NCBI RefSeq assembly: GCF_024362485.1
Contig: NZ_CP101456.1
Span: 1,116,001-1,180,000, forward strand
DNA length: 64,000 nt
Reading direction: 5' to 3'
Origin: Natronobeatus ordinarius
Lineage (GTDB): Archaea; Halobacteriota; Halobacteria; Halobacteriales; Natrialbaceae
Below are positions 47,465 through 57,008 of the stretch, piece by piece (the first letter of the stretch is position 1; every line of letters begins with the position of its first letter). A model generated the notes under the pieces. The model had not been told where the DNA came from and did not search any database. It saw nothing but the letters and a program-made list of their open reading frames with translations. Both the position numbers and the translations under genes were made by a program.

Positions 47465-48805
47465 ATGAAGAACGCGGTTTCCGCTGCCCTCCTCGCGTTG
47501 CTTCTGGTCTGTTCTCTCCCTGCGATCGCCCTCGCCACGGTCGATCCAGCGGGAGACGAGACGCTGCCAGCTGCCGACATCGATCACGGTGAACCGACCG
47601 CCGTGGACTGGCTTGGGTACGAGTCCCGGTCGACGAGCGAGCCGGGGGTGCTCCGAGAACTGACCCCCGTAACCGTCGACGACGCATCGATGCGAGGGGT
47701 CGTCGAAGCAGATGCGACGACGAACCGACTCGTTCTCGAAGGTGACGTCCGAAGCAGCTACGTCGAGACGTCACCTAACCTCGGAGCGACGCTCGCAGCA
47801 CAGGACGACGCGGTACGGATCGATAACGAACGCTTTGTAGTCGACCGAGCGATCACCGACGGCTCGACCGTCGAACGACAGGAGGCGATCGAAGCGGCGT
47901 ACGATCGAATCCAGACTCGAGTCGACGCCCTCGAGAGCCGTGAGCACGAGGCAGTGAGCGCCCACGTCAGTGGCCAGCTGTCGGACGAGGCGCTCTTGAC
48001 CGTGCTGCGGCGAAACTACGAGGAAGCGAACGCACTCGATGAGGCTCTGGAGCAGTTGGAAGCTGGTGCCGATCAGACGATCGGTATCTCGATCGACACC
48101 AAACCCGACCAGATGTTTCTCGAGCAGTACCGGGGTCCAGTTCGCTCGCAGTTCGAAGTGGGTGGATCCGGTCCTCAAACGACGGCGGACGTTCGCCTCG
48201 AGACGTCCGCCGACGGCGTGAGCCTCGCGATGATCGCCGGAGACGAATACGTTACTGAAACGATTCGGTTCGACAATCGAGAGCTCGACCGATCGCCAGA
48301 GGTCGAAAGTCTCTCGGCTGCCGAGGAGTACGCCGAGCTGTACTACCCGTGGACGGTCAACGAACAGCCGGTCGGCGTTAGAATGGGGCTGAACACGATC
48401 AGCGACTACTCACCGGTTCGGCTGCACTGGGTCGAGATGCGGACCGTACAGGGAGACCTCGAGGTCAGTCTGGACACGGGCTCGACCGGCGTCTACCGAG
48501 AGGTGCAGTCGCTGTCGATCGAGAGTGTACCCTCGACGTCCCAGGAAGAAACGTGGACGAACGACACGCTCGAGCTCTCGATCAATCGAACGGCTGTCGA
48601 CGGGCCGATGGAAGTCGTCGTCACCGACCAGGAAACCGGTGACCCGGCAGACGTCACGGTCGTCGTCGATGGTCGCGAGCTCGGTCAAACGGGCGAGGAC
48701 GGAACGCTGTGGATCCTGCCGCCGGTCGGCGAGTTCGAACTGTCTGCACAGACGCCGGACGAAACGGTGAACGCGACCGTTTCGGGCTGGGCGAGCACGA
48801 TCTGA
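47465..48805 (+). CDS. Secreted or surface protein of unknown function
   Basis: The 446-residue product begins with a signal peptide (MKNAVSAALLALLLVCSLPA IALATVD). A helical region with coiled-coil character (QEAIEAAYDRIQTRVDALES) is in the middle, followed by beta-rich parts and a C-terminal Ig-like or carboxypeptidase-regulatory-like fold (TVVVDGRELGQTGEDGTLWI). There is no obvious anchor. It is divergent from the membrane HTH gene and 185 bases before a pilin-like gene. Function not known. Confidence 0.75.
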   Translation: MKNAVSAALLALLLVCSLPAIALATVDPAGDETLPAADIDHGEPTAVDWLGYESRSTSEPGVLRELTPVTVDDASMRGVVEADATTNRLVLEGDVRSSYVETSPNLGATLAAQDDAVRIDNERFVVDRAITDGSTVERQEAIEAAYDRIQTRVDALESREHEAVSAHVSGQLSDEALLTVLRRNYEEANALDEALEQLEAGADQTIGISIDTKPDQMFLEQYRGPVRSQFEVGGSGPQTTADVRLETSADGVSLAMIAGDEYVTETIRFDNRELDRSPEVESLSAAEEYAELYYPWTVNEQPVGVRMGLNTISDYSPVRLHWVEMRTVQGDLEVSLDTGSTGVYREVQSLSIESVPSTSQEETWTNDTLELSINRTAVDGPMEVVVTDQETGDPADVTVVVDGRELGQTGEDGTLWILPPVGEFELSAQTPDETVNATVSGWASTI

Positions 48806-48809
48806 TCCG

Positions 48810-48890
48810 GATCGGTATACCGTTTTACCGGTGATCGCTGCCCCGCTCGAGCGATCACCGGTAGCGAATTACAACAGACCGTATGAGCCG
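48810..48890. repeat. Palindromic element with TACCGGTGATCGC core, copy 1
   Basis: TACCGGTGATCGCT (48826-48839) is mirrored exactly by AGCGATCACCGGTA (48850-48863), loop 10 bases. The flanks (TACAACAGACCGTATGAG on one side, GGATCGGTATACCG on the other) match copy 2 at 61.2 kb in inverted orientation. It overlaps no gene. Confidence 0.7.
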
Positions 48891-48959
48891 CCGGCGACTG
48901 ACGATCGACCGGGATTGCTTTGACGGGGAACGATTCGGACGGATTGCTGTAGCCGTGGG

Positions 48960-48964
48960 TATAT
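48960..48964 (+). promoter_or_regulatory. TATA box of the pilin-like gene at 48991
   Basis: GGGTATATC lies about 27 bases before the GTG at 48991. The spacing decides for a leaderless GTG start. Confidence 0.5.
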
Positions 48965-48990
48965 CTACGGTGAGTCGGCGATGACCGTTC

Positions 48991-49479
48991 GTGTCATCGA
49001 CAGTCGAACTCGAGGACGGGTGTCGTGGGGTCGGCCCGCTCGTCGGTGTCGTCCTCCTGGTCGCGATTACGGTCTGTCTGGTCGCTGTGGTCGCAGCGGT
49101 CGTCGGTGCGTGGTCGCTCGAGCCGGCGGGTTCGACCGCCGCGTTCGCTCTCGACGTCGACGCCGACCGAAACGCGGTGACGATCGAGCACGTCGCTGGC
49201 GACCCGGTCGACGTCGCGGCGCTCACGGTGTGGGTCGAAGTCAACGGCGAGCCGCTCGCGGACCAGCCACCGGTTCCGTTCGTCGGGGCCGAGGGGTTCT
49301 ACGGGACGCCGGAGGGACCGTTCAACGCCGAGGCCGAGCCTCGCTGGATAGCGGGAGAGCGTGCGACGTTTCGAATCGCCGAGACGAACGCGCCGACGGT
49401 CGAGGCGGGCGACGAAGTGGTCATTCGGCTCGCGGTCGACGGACGAACGATCGCGGAACTCTCGGCGACGGCCGGCTGA
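48991..49479 (+). CDS. Type IV pilin-like protein
   Basis: The 162-residue product has a short leader (VSSTVELEDGCRG) then VGPLVGVVLLVAITVCLVAV, the hydrophobic helix of haloarchaeal pilins, and a beta-type C-terminal domain. It starts with GTG at 48991, matched by a TATA box 27 bases upstream. It is probably processed by the pilin peptidase and may be exported with the secreted protein upstream. Its end is 9 bases from the convergent methyltransferase. Confidence 0.8.
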   Translation: MSSTVELEDGCRGVGPLVGVVLLVAITVCLVAVVAAVVGAWSLEPAGSTAAFALDVDADRNAVTIEHVAGDPVDVAALTVWVEVNGEPLADQPPVPFVGAEGFYGTPEGPFNAEAEPRWIAGERATFRIAETNAPTVEAGDEVVIRLAVDGRTIAELSATAG

Positions 49480-49488
49480 GCACCTGAC

Positions 49489-50112
49489 TTACTCGGGAGC
49501 GCGGCCGATCGTCGTGATCGCGATGTCGGGGTCGTACGACGGCCCCTGGAACAGATGTTTGACGTCCTCGAAGCCGGCGGTCTTGAACATCCGATCGGCC
49601 TCGTACTCGTCGTAAAAGAGCATGATTGCGTCGGCGAGCCGTCGCGTCACGGGGTTGTCCGGGGTGTTCGGTCCGACGACGAGCACCTGTCCGCCGGGTT
49701 TGAGCACGCGGCGAAACTCCCGGAGCGTCCGGACGGGGTCGGGCCAGTACTCGATCGAGCCCGACGACCAGACGATATCGAAGGTGTTCGTCGCGAAGGG
49801 GAGGCGTTCGGCGTCGCCGCGGTGAAAGTGCACCGGGCCGTCGGTCCTGCCGAACTTGGCGTACGCCTGCTCGAGCTGGTGTTCGCTCTGGTCGATCGCG
49901 TACACCTCGTCGACGCACTCGAGCAGTCCTTCGGTGGCGAAGCCGGTGCCACAGCCGACGTCGAGAACCGTCGCATCGTCGGGAAACTCGAGTAACTCGA
50001 GTGCCTCGGTTCGCATCTCTTCGGTCCAGATGAAGGGGTTGACCTGATCGTAGACCCGAGAGAGGTACTTGTAGAACAGCCGGGCGCGGGCCTTGTTCTC
50101 GAGGATACCCAT
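49489..50112 (-). CDS. SAM-dependent methyltransferase (quinone-type, VTE3-like)
   Basis: The 207-residue enzyme has VLDVGCGTGFATEGLLE (motif I, near 50), FHRGDAERLPFATNTFDIVW and VLKPGGQVLVVGP. The N-terminus KARARLFYKYLSRVYDQVNP and WTEEMR resemble the plant plastoquinone/tocopherol methyltransferase VTE3 group. Quinone methylation, perhaps of menaquinone, is likely but not proven. ATG at 50112; divergent from the ATP synthase operon. Confidence 0.82.
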   Translation of the reverse strand: MGILENKARARLFYKYLSRVYDQVNPFIWTEEMRTEALELLEFPDDATVLDVGCGTGFATEGLLECVDEVYAIDQSEHQLEQAYAKFGRTDGPVHFHRGDAERLPFATNTFDIVWSSGSIEYWPDPVRTLREFRRVLKPGGQVLVVGPNTPDNPVTRRLADAIMLFYDEYEADRMFKTAGFEDVKHLFQGPSYDPDIAITTIGRAPE

Positions 50113-50231
50113 TAACCGGTGGTTCCAACCGAACGGTGATAGGTTTGCTGTTCTCGATCGGGGTCGAACGACGGCTTTCGGCTCTCCGGGGCTCGCGCGT
50201 GAAAGATGCAGCATTCGCTTTCGCAACTACC

Positions 50232-50237
50232 TTATAC
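50232..50237 (+). promoter_or_regulatory. TATA box of the ATP synthase operon
   Basis: CCTTATACGG lies 30 bases before the ATG at 50268, giving a transcript start about 5 to 8 bases before the start codon. Confidence 0.55.
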
Positions 50238-50267
50238 GGACCTCACAAACCATCGCGTGCTTAGAGT

Positions 50268-50600
50268 ATGCCGAGGCCAAAGGTTCTTGAACGACTCCAG
50301 TCGGCGGAGGAAGAGGCCGACGAAATCGTCGCATTGGCAGCAAACGACCGCGACGAGCGCATAGCCGAGGCCCGGGAACGAGCCGAGGAGATCCGCTCGC
50401 AGGCGGAACAGGAGGCGCGCGAGCTCAAAGAGCAGCGCCTCGAGGAGGCTCGTGAGGAGATCGATGCCGAGTGTGAACGGCTCCTCGAGGAGGGCGAGGC
50501 CGAACGCGAGGCACTCGAGGGACGCGCCGCGGACCGGGTCGACGAGGTGACAGAGTACGTCGTTACCCTGTTCCAGGAGGACGTCCATGCTCAGACCTGA
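50268..50600 (+). CDS. atpH: A-type ATP synthase subunit H
   Basis: The 110-residue protein is a long charged coiled coil (residues 8-80; EEEADEIVALAANDRDERIA, EARERAEEIRSQAEQEAREL). This is the AhaH type peripheral stalk subunit that pairs with E. First gene of the operon. It overlaps atpI by 14 bases. Confidence 0.9.
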   Translation: MPRPKVLERLQSAEEEADEIVALAANDRDERIAEARERAEEIRSQAEQEARELKEQRLEEAREEIDAECERLLEEGEAEREALEGRAADRVDEVTEYVVTLFQEDVHAQT

Positions 50601-52791
50601 GCGGATGAGCAAGGTCTCGGTGACCGGCTCCAAGGGCGTCATGCCCACGGTCATCGAGACGATCCACGAGCTGAACCTGGTCCACCTCTCGGACTACGAC
50701 GGCACCTGGGAGGGCTTCGACAACGGCAACCCGATCGAGGGTGCCGACGAAGTCTCCGAAAAGCTGGTGACCGTCCGGGCGCTCGAGAGTACGCTCGACC
50801 TCGACCCCGACGACGCCGTCCCCGGCCGCCTCGAGGACGACTGGGAAGCACGCCTCGAGGGGATCCGGACCCGGGTGAACGAACTCGACGACGAGCGCAG
50901 CGAGATCCGCGAACAGCTCCGACAGGTCGACGAGGAGATCGACCGCGTGGCTCCCTTCGCCGAACTCGCGATCGACCTCGACTTGCTGTCTGGCTACGAC
51001 AGCGTCGAGGTGCTCGTCGGCGAAGGCTCGCTGTCGGCCGTCGAGGACGCCCTCGAGTCCGAAGCGGCGATCCGGGCCTACGAGACGTTCACCGGCGGGG
51101 ACGTCGTGGCCATCGTGGCTGCACCCGCCGATGACGAGGAAGACGTCATCGACGACGCGCTCGTGGGTATCGAGTTCACCCGTCACGCGGTGCCGGAGAC
51201 CGACCAGAGTCCACGGCAGTACGTTGGGCGACTCGAGGACAGAAAGCGTGACCTCGAGGACGATCTCCAGGAGATCGACGCCGAACTCGAGCACGTCAAA
51301 CGCGAGGAGGGCGGCTTCCTGCTGGGGCTGGAAGCGGAGCTGACGATCGAGTCCCAGCGCGCCGACGCGCCGTTGCAGTTCGCGACGACCCGTCGAGCGT
51401 TCATCGCCGAGGGTTGGATCCCTGCGAGCCAGTACGACGAGTTCGTCGCTGCGCTCGAGGGTGCCGTCGGCGACAGCGTCGAGATCGAACAGCTCGAGGT
51501 CGCCGACTACGACGACCACGAGCACGGTGCCGAGGCGCACACGGGTGCCGGCGACGACGAGGAAGAAGACGCCGCAGAGCGAACTCGAGAGGAGCCGCCG
51601 AAGGCCGCCACCGACGGCGGGACGAGCCAGCGCCGTGGCGCCGTCACGATGGACGACCAGCCGCCGGTTATCCTCAACAACGTCACCCCGGCGAAGCCGT
51701 TCGAGCTGCTGGTCAAGATGGTCAGTCAGCCCAAGTACAGCGAACTCGATCCCACGCTGCTCGTCTTCCTCACCTATCCGTTCGCGTTCGGGTTCATGAT
51801 CGGGGACATCGGTTACGGGCTCCTCTACATGCTGATGGGCTGGGGTTGCTGGAAGGTGTTCGATTCGGACGCCGGGAAGGCGCTCGGGACCATCGGCATC
51901 TGGGCCGGTGCGTTCACCGTCATCTTCGGCTGGCTGTACGACGACATCTTCGGCGTCCACATGTCCGACCTCGGACTGGCACTCCCGCTCGCAGGATCGC
52001 TCGACAAGGGCCTGCAAGCCACCGAGTGGGCGATGCTCTGGATCATCCTCAGCCTGGTCTTCGGGCTGATCCACCTGAACATCGGCCTGATCATGGGCTT
52101 CGTCAACGAGCTCAGCCACGGCCTCAAGGCGGCCGTCTACGAGCGCCTGTCGTGGCTGCTCGCGATGAACGGGCTGTTCCTCTGGATCTTCAGCCTGCAC
52201 CTGGTCGAGGAGAAGCCCGGATTCCTGGTTGGAGCCGGTGAGGAGGCTATCCTCTACCAGTTCATGGGCTTCGCCGGCCTGCCGGAGGTCGTCGGTCAGG
52301 TCGGACTCGTGATGGTGCTCGTCGGCGCCATCCTCGTCGGCGTTGGCGAAGGGATCGCCGGCATCTTCGAGATCCCGGCGTGGGCGTTCGGTCACGTCCT
52401 CTCGTACCTGCGGATGGTCGCCGTCCTGCTCGCGAAGGGTGGGATGGCGTTCGCAGTGAACCTGCTGGTGTTCGGCGCCTACGACACGCCGGAGGGCTAC
52501 ACCTACTTCAACCTGCCCGGCATCCCGATCGAGACCATCTCGGGTTACGAGTACGAAGCGCTCGAGCCCGGGTTCGCTGGCCTCGTTCACATCGATCCGC
52601 TGATCGTGACGATCCCGATCGCGATCCTCGTGTTCGTGCTGGGACACATCCTCGTGCTCCTGCTCGGCATCACCGCGGCGGGCATCCAGATGCTCCGCCT
52701 CGAGTACGTCGAGTTCTTCCAGAAGTTCTACGAGGGCGGCGGTGAGGAGTACGAACCGTTCGGCCAGGAACGGTCGATCCAGGCCGACTGA
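50587..52791 (+). CDS. atpI: A-type ATP synthase subunit I (a subunit, rotor-stator channel)
   Basis: The 734-residue protein has a soluble N-terminal half (about 375 residues) with coiled coils and an acidic insert, and a membrane half with about eight helices. The essential Arg of the ion channel lies in VLSYLRMVAVLLAKGGMA (near 610). It carries the proton or sodium path beside the K ring. ATG at 50587. Confidence 0.96.
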   Translation: MLRPERMSKVSVTGSKGVMPTVIETIHELNLVHLSDYDGTWEGFDNGNPIEGADEVSEKLVTVRALESTLDLDPDDAVPGRLEDDWEARLEGIRTRVNELDDERSEIREQLRQVDEEIDRVAPFAELAIDLDLLSGYDSVEVLVGEGSLSAVEDALESEAAIRAYETFTGGDVVAIVAAPADDEEDVIDDALVGIEFTRHAVPETDQSPRQYVGRLEDRKRDLEDDLQEIDAELEHVKREEGGFLLGLEAELTIESQRADAPLQFATTRRAFIAEGWIPASQYDEFVAALEGAVGDSVEIEQLEVADYDDHEHGAEAHTGAGDDEEEDAAERTREEPPKAATDGGTSQRRGAVTMDDQPPVILNNVTPAKPFELLVKMVSQPKYSELDPTLLVFLTYPFAFGFMIGDIGYGLLYMLMGWGCWKVFDSDAGKALGTIGIWAGAFTVIFGWLYDDIFGVHMSDLGLALPLAGSLDKGLQATEWAMLWIILSLVFGLIHLNIGLIMGFVNELSHGLKAAVYERLSWLLAMNGLFLWIFSLHLVEEKPGFLVGAGEEAILYQFMGFAGLPEVVGQVGLVMVLVGAILVGVGEGIAGIFEIPAWAFGHVLSYLRMVAVLLAKGGMAFAVNLLVFGAYDTPEGYTYFNLPGIPIETISGYEYEALEPGFAGLVHIDPLIVTIPIAILVFVLGHILVLLLGITAAGIQMLRLEYVEFFQKFYEGGGEEYEPFGQERSIQAD

Positions 52792-52999
52792 TCGGCCCGG
52801 ATTTTAGCTCGCGGTCCCGTTCTCGGTTCTCGAACCTCTCTCATATCTGGTAGTACGGAATATTGCTACTATCTCTCATACGGCGGCGAAATCTAGTAGT
52901 CTACCTTAGCTATGTCGAATTCTTTCGAGAGTTTTATGAGGGCCGCAACGACAGATACGACTGTTCGGAGCAATCAAGCTCACAGTGAGCAAATTAGCC
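52792..52999. promoter_or_regulatory. AT-rich spacer and possible internal promoter before atpK
   Basis: The spacer of about 200 bases is the largest in the operon and AT-rich for this genome. TTTTAT at 52932-52937 could start a transcript around 52960. Subunit K is needed in many copies per complex, so an extra promoter is plausible. A short dyad (TAGTACGGAATATTGCTACTA) also lies near 52850. Confidence 0.45.
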
Positions 53000-53263
53000 A
53001 TGATCGAAACCCTACCTGAATTCGCCAACGTCGCACTGCAGAACGGAGTCAACGAGTCGCCGATCCTGACCGACCACGGGGCAGCCGCCCTCGGTGTGGG
53101 TCTGGCCGCACTCGCCGCCGGATACGCAGAGCGTGGTATCGGCGCCGCCGCTGTCGGCGCTATCGCAGAGGATGACGACATGTTCGTTCCTGGGATCGTT
53201 ATGACGGTGTTGCCCGAAACACTCGTCATTTTCGCGATCGTCGTCATCTTCCTGATGCCCTAA
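53000..53263 (+). CDS. atpK: A-type ATP synthase subunit K (rotor ring proteolipid)
   Basis: The 87-residue protein has two membrane helices (ALGVGLAALAAGYAERGIGA and MTVLPETLVIFAIVVIFLM). The ion-binding Glu is in LPETLVIF, and GIGAAAVGAIAEDD is the polar loop. The ATG at 53000 is preferred over a GTG five codons upstream. It forms the ring turned by ion flow. Confidence 0.93.
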   Translation: MIETLPEFANVALQNGVNESPILTDHGAAALGVGLAALAAGYAERGIGAAAVGAIAEDDDMFVPGIVMTVLPETLVIFAIVVIFLMP

Positions 53264-53281
53264 CGCCTCCTTCTTTCACCA

Positions 53282-53863
53282 ATGAGTTTGGATACAGTCG
53301 TTGAGGACATTCGAGAAGAAGCTAGCGCGCGTGCGGAGGAGATCCGCGAAGCAGGCGATGCGCGCGCCGATGAGATCGTCTCGGCGGCCGAAGACGACGC
53401 AGACGCGATCCTCGACGCGGCGGAAACGGAGGTCGGACGAGAGATCGACCAGCTGGAAGAACAGCGACTCTCCAGTGCGAAGCTGGAGGCGAAACAGAAG
53501 CGTCTCGAGGCACGCCGTGACGTTCTCGGCGAGGTCCGCGAGCAAGTCGAGCGCGAACTCGTCGAACTCGACGAGGGCACCCGTGAGGAGCTCACCCGGA
53601 CCCTGCTCGACGCCGCGAGCGTCGAGTTCGAGGCGGGCGACGACGTCAGCGTCTACGGCCGTGGCGACGACGCCGACCTCCTCGAGTCGATCCTCGGCGA
53701 GTACGACGGCTACGAGTACGCCGGGGAGTACGACTGTCTCGGCGGCGTCGTCGTCGAGAGCGAGCAGTCCCGCGTCCGGGTGAACAACACGTTCGACTCG
53801 CTCCTCGAGGACGTCTGGGAAGAGAATCTCCGAGAGATCAGCAACCGACTCTTCGAGCAATGA
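53282..53863 (+). CDS. atpE: A-type ATP synthase subunit E
   Basis: The 193-residue peripheral stalk subunit has a coiled N-terminal half (EDIREEASARAEEIREAGDA) and a globular C-terminal domain (YDCLGGVVVESEQSRVRVNN). ATG at 53282, 18 bases after atpK. Overlaps atpC by 4 bases (ATGA). Confidence 0.95.
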   Translation: MSLDTVVEDIREEASARAEEIREAGDARADEIVSAAEDDADAILDAAETEVGREIDQLEEQRLSSAKLEAKQKRLEARRDVLGEVREQVERELVELDEGTREELTRTLLDAASVEFEAGDDVSVYGRGDDADLLESILGEYDGYEYAGEYDCLGGVVVESEQSRVRVNNTFDSLLEDVWEENLREISNRLFEQ

Positions 53864-54912
53864 GTGCAGGTGCCTCGAATCCGGAGTTCGTGAACGCCCG
53901 CGTGCGGTCCCGTCGAGCGTCGCTGTTCGCAGACGAGGACTATCGGAAGCTGATCCGGATGGGGCCGAGCGGGATCGCACGGTTCATGGAGGAGACGGAG
54001 TACGAACGCGAGATCAACCAGCTCGGGACGCGCTTTTCGGGCGTCGACCTGATCGAGTATGCGCTGAACCGCAATCTCGCAAAGCACTTCCACGACTTAC
54101 TCGACTGGTCGGAGGGCCGCCTCTACGACCTCATCGCCCGGTACCTCCGGAAGTTCGACGTCTGGAACGTCAAGACGATCATCCGTGGCATCTACACGGA
54201 GACGCCAGCCGAGGATATCCAGACGGACCTCATCCGCGCCGGCGAACTCGACGACGCGCTGCTCAACCGGCTGGTCGAAGCCGACGAGATCGAGGACGTC
54301 GTCGACATGCTCGAGGGGACGATCTTCCACGCGCCGCTCGAGGTGGCCTACGAGGAGTACGAACAGACGGGGATGCTCATCCCACTCGAGAACGCACTCG
54401 ACCGGGAGTTCTACGAGAACTTACTCGGTGACCTCGGCCGGCCCCAGGAGGGCCCTGAAGCGCTGTACGTCGAGTTCCTCGAGGCCGAGATCGACTTCCG
54501 GAACGCCCGGAACGCGCTGCGGCTCGCCCGCAGCGGCGCCGATCTCGACCCGGCGGAGTTCTACATCGAGGGTGGCGTCCTCTTTACCGAGGCGGAACTC
54601 TCACGGTTGGTCAACGACTACGACGAACTCGTGAGCCACATCGCCGACAACCGCCGCTACGGTAATCGACTGTCGACGGCGCTGACCAGGCTGCGCGAGG
54701 CAGAGAGCCTCATCCAGTTCGAACACGCGCTGGACGCCGCGTTGCTCGAGTACGCCGATCGGCTCTCGAGCATCTACCCGGTGTCGGTGTCGGCGGTGCT
54801 GTCGTACATCCTCGCGAAAGAGCGGGAGGTCGAGAATATCCGCGCGATCGCGCGCGGTCGCGAGGTCGGCCTCACCGAGAGCGAAATCGAAGACGAACTG
54901 GTGGTCCTATGA
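53860..54912 (+). CDS. atpC: A-type ATP synthase subunit C
   Basis: The 350-residue protein has the helical, threefold repeat of V-type d / A-type C subunits (YEREINQLGTRFSGVDLIEY, AVLSYILAKEREVENIRAIA) and connects the rotor axle to the K ring. It overlaps its neighbours by 4 bases on both sides. Confidence 0.94.
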   Translation: MSAGASNPEFVNARVRSRRASLFADEDYRKLIRMGPSGIARFMEETEYEREINQLGTRFSGVDLIEYALNRNLAKHFHDLLDWSEGRLYDLIARYLRKFDVWNVKTIIRGIYTETPAEDIQTDLIRAGELDDALLNRLVEADEIEDVVDMLEGTIFHAPLEVAYEEYEQTGMLIPLENALDREFYENLLGDLGRPQEGPEALYVEFLEAEIDFRNARNALRLARSGADLDPAEFYIEGGVLFTEAELSRLVNDYDELVSHIADNRRYGNRLSTALTRLREAESLIQFEHALDAALLEYADRLSSIYPVSVSAVLSYILAKEREVENIRAIARGREVGLTESEIEDELVVL

Positions 54913-55238
54913 GCCAGGAGATCGCGGTCGTCGGCAGTCCGGAGTTCACCACTGGATTCCGGCTCGCCGGCGTCAGACGGTTCGAGAACGTCCCGGACGC
55001 CGAGAAAGCAGACGCGTTAGACGATGCGGTGACGGAGGTTCTCGACGACGACGGCGTCGGCATCGTCGTCATGCACGACGACGACCTCGAGCACCTCTCG
55101 CGGAACGTCAGACAGGACGTCGAGACGAGCGTCGAACCGGTCGTCGTCACGATCGGCAGCGGAACCGGTGGTGGCGGCCTGCGCGACCAGATCAAGCGCG
55201 CGATCGGTATCGACCTGATGGAAGAAGACAACGAGTAA
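54909..55238 (+). CDS. atpF: A-type ATP synthase subunit F
   Basis: The 109-residue protein has [20 protein letters not shown] (the N-terminal Rossmann-like part), [20 protein letters not shown] and [11 protein letters not shown]. It sits in the central stalk. Four-base overlap with atpC. Confidence 0.95.
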   Translation: MSQEIAVVGSPEFTTGFRLAGVRRFENVPDAEKADALDDAVTEVLDDDGVGIVVMHDDDLEHLSRNVRQDVETSVEPVVVTIGSGTGGGGLRDQIKRAIGIDLMEEDNE

Positions 55239-55242
55239 AACT

Positions 55243-57006
55243 ATGAGTCAGGCACAGGAAACGGAGACCGTCCGCGAGGACGGTGTCATCGAAAGCGTGA
55301 GCGGTCCGGTCGTGACCGCCGCGGACCTCGACGCCCGGATGAACGACGTCGTCTACGTCGGCGACGAAGGGCTGATGGGCGAGGTCATCGAAATCGAAGG
55401 GAACCTGACCACGATTCAGGTGTACGAGGAGACCTCCGGGGTCGGCCCCGGCGAACCCGTCGAGAACACGGGCGAGCCCCTGAGCGTCGACCTCGGACCG
55501 GGCCTGCTGGACACCATCTACGACGGCGTCCAGCGCCCGCTCGACGAACTCGAGGAGAAGATGCAGTCGGCGTTCCTCGACCGCGGGGTCGACGCGCCGG
55601 GCATCGACCTCGAGCGAACCTGGGAGTTCACCCCGTCCGTCGAGGAAGGCGACGCGGTCGAGCCAGGGGACGTCATCGGCGAGGTTCCCGAGACCGAGAG
55701 CATCACCCACAAAGTGATGGTCCCGCCGGATTACGAGGGCGGTGAGATCACGTCGATCGAAGCCGGTGAGTTCACGGTCGAAGAGACCGTCGCGGAACTG
55801 TCCTCCGGCGAAGAGATCTCGATGCACCAGGAGTGGCCGGTCCGAAAGGCCCGCCCCGCAGCCGAAAAGGAGACGCCAACGGTCCCGCTGCAGTCGGGCC
55901 AGCGTATCCAGGACGGACTGTTCCCGATCGCCAAGGGTGGGACCGCAGCGATTCCCGGTCCGTTCGGTTCGGGGAAGACGGTCACCCAGCACCAGCTCGC
56001 GAAGTGGTCCGACGCGGACATCGTCGTCTACGTCGGCTGTGGCGAGCGTGGAAACGAGATGACCGAGGTCATCGAGGACTTCCCGAACCTCGAGGATCCG
56101 ATGACGGGCAAGCCGCTGATGAGCCGAACGTGTCTCATCGCGAACACCTCGAATATGCCTGTCGCCGCCCGTGAGTCCTGTATCTACACGGGAATCACGA
56201 TCGCGGAATACTTCCGTGACATGGGCTACGACGTCGCGCTGATGGCCGACTCCACCTCCCGGTGGGCGGAAGCCATGCGTGAAATCTCGAGCCGACTCGA
56301 GGAGATGCCCGGCGAGGAAGGCTACCCCGCCTATCTCGCGGCGGCGCTCTCCGAGTTCTACGAGCGCGCTGGCCTGTTCCAGAACGTAAACGGCACCAAG
56401 GGATCGGTGACGGCGATCGGCGCCGTCTCGCCACCGGGCGGAGACTTCTCCGAGCCGGTCACCCAGAACACCCTGCGGATCGTCAAGACGTTCTGGGCGC
56501 TCGACGCGGACCTCGCCGAACGGCGACACTTCCCGTCGATCAACTGGAACGAGTCGTACTCGCTGTATCGCCAGCAACTCGACCCCTGGTTCCGCGAGAA
56601 CGTCGCCGAGGACTTCCCGGAGGTCCGCCAGTGGGCCATCGACGTCCTCGACGAGGAAGACGAGCTCCAGGAGATCGTTCAGCTCGTCGGCAAGGACGCC
56701 TTGCCCGAGGACCAGCAGCTGACCCTCGAGGTCGCCCGCTACCTGCGTGAAGCGTGGCTCCAGCAGAACGCGTTCCACGACGTGGACACCTACTGCGAGC
56801 CGAAGAAGACCTACCGGATGCTCGAGGCGATCAAGACGTTCAACGACGAGGCCTTCCAGGCGCTCGAGGCGGGCGTCCCGGTCGAGGAGATCCAGAACGT
56901 CGACGCCGCACCGCGGCTCAACCGGATGGGAACGGCCGACGAGTGGCGCGAGTTCATCGAGGAACTCGAGGCAGACCTCAAAGAACAGATTCGGGGGCTG
57001 TACTGA
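55243..57006 (+). CDS. atpA: A-type ATP synthase subunit A (catalytic)
   Basis: The 587-residue subunit has the Walker A motif [15 protein letters not shown] (near residue 238), the A-type insert before it, Walker [17 protein letters not shown] (near 330) and [16 protein letters not shown]. The arginine-containing region [20 protein letters not shown] follows. No intein is present. It hydrolyses or makes ATP. ATG at 55243. Confidence 0.98.
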   Translation: MSQAQETETVREDGVIESVSGPVVTAADLDARMNDVVYVGDEGLMGEVIEIEGNLTTIQVYEETSGVGPGEPVENTGEPLSVDLGPGLLDTIYDGVQRPLDELEEKMQSAFLDRGVDAPGIDLERTWEFTPSVEEGDAVEPGDVIGEVPETESITHKVMVPPDYEGGEITSIEAGEFTVEETVAELSSGEEISMHQEWPVRKARPAAEKETPTVPLQSGQRIQDGLFPIAKGGTAAIPGPFGSGKTVTQHQLAKWSDADIVVYVGCGERGNEMTEVIEDFPNLEDPMTGKPLMSRTCLIANTSNMPVAARESCIYTGITIAEYFRDMGYDVALMADSTSRWAEAMREISSRLEEMPGEEGYPAYLAAALSEFYERAGLFQNVNGTKGSVTAIGAVSPPGGDFSEPVTQNTLRIVKTFWALDADLAERRHFPSINWNESYSLYRQQLDPWFRENVAEDFPEVRQWAIDVLDEEDELQEIVQLVGKDALPEDQQLTLEVARYLREAWLQQNAFHDVDTYCEPKKTYRMLEAIKTFNDEAFQALEAGVPVEEIQNVDAAPRLNRMGTADEWREFIEELEADLKEQIRGLY

Positions 57007-57008
57007 AC

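Noticed and set aside
50563-52647. A 694-codon minus-strand frame opposite atpI
   Set aside because: Shadow of the ATP synthase subunit I gene; composition of charged repeats without motifs.
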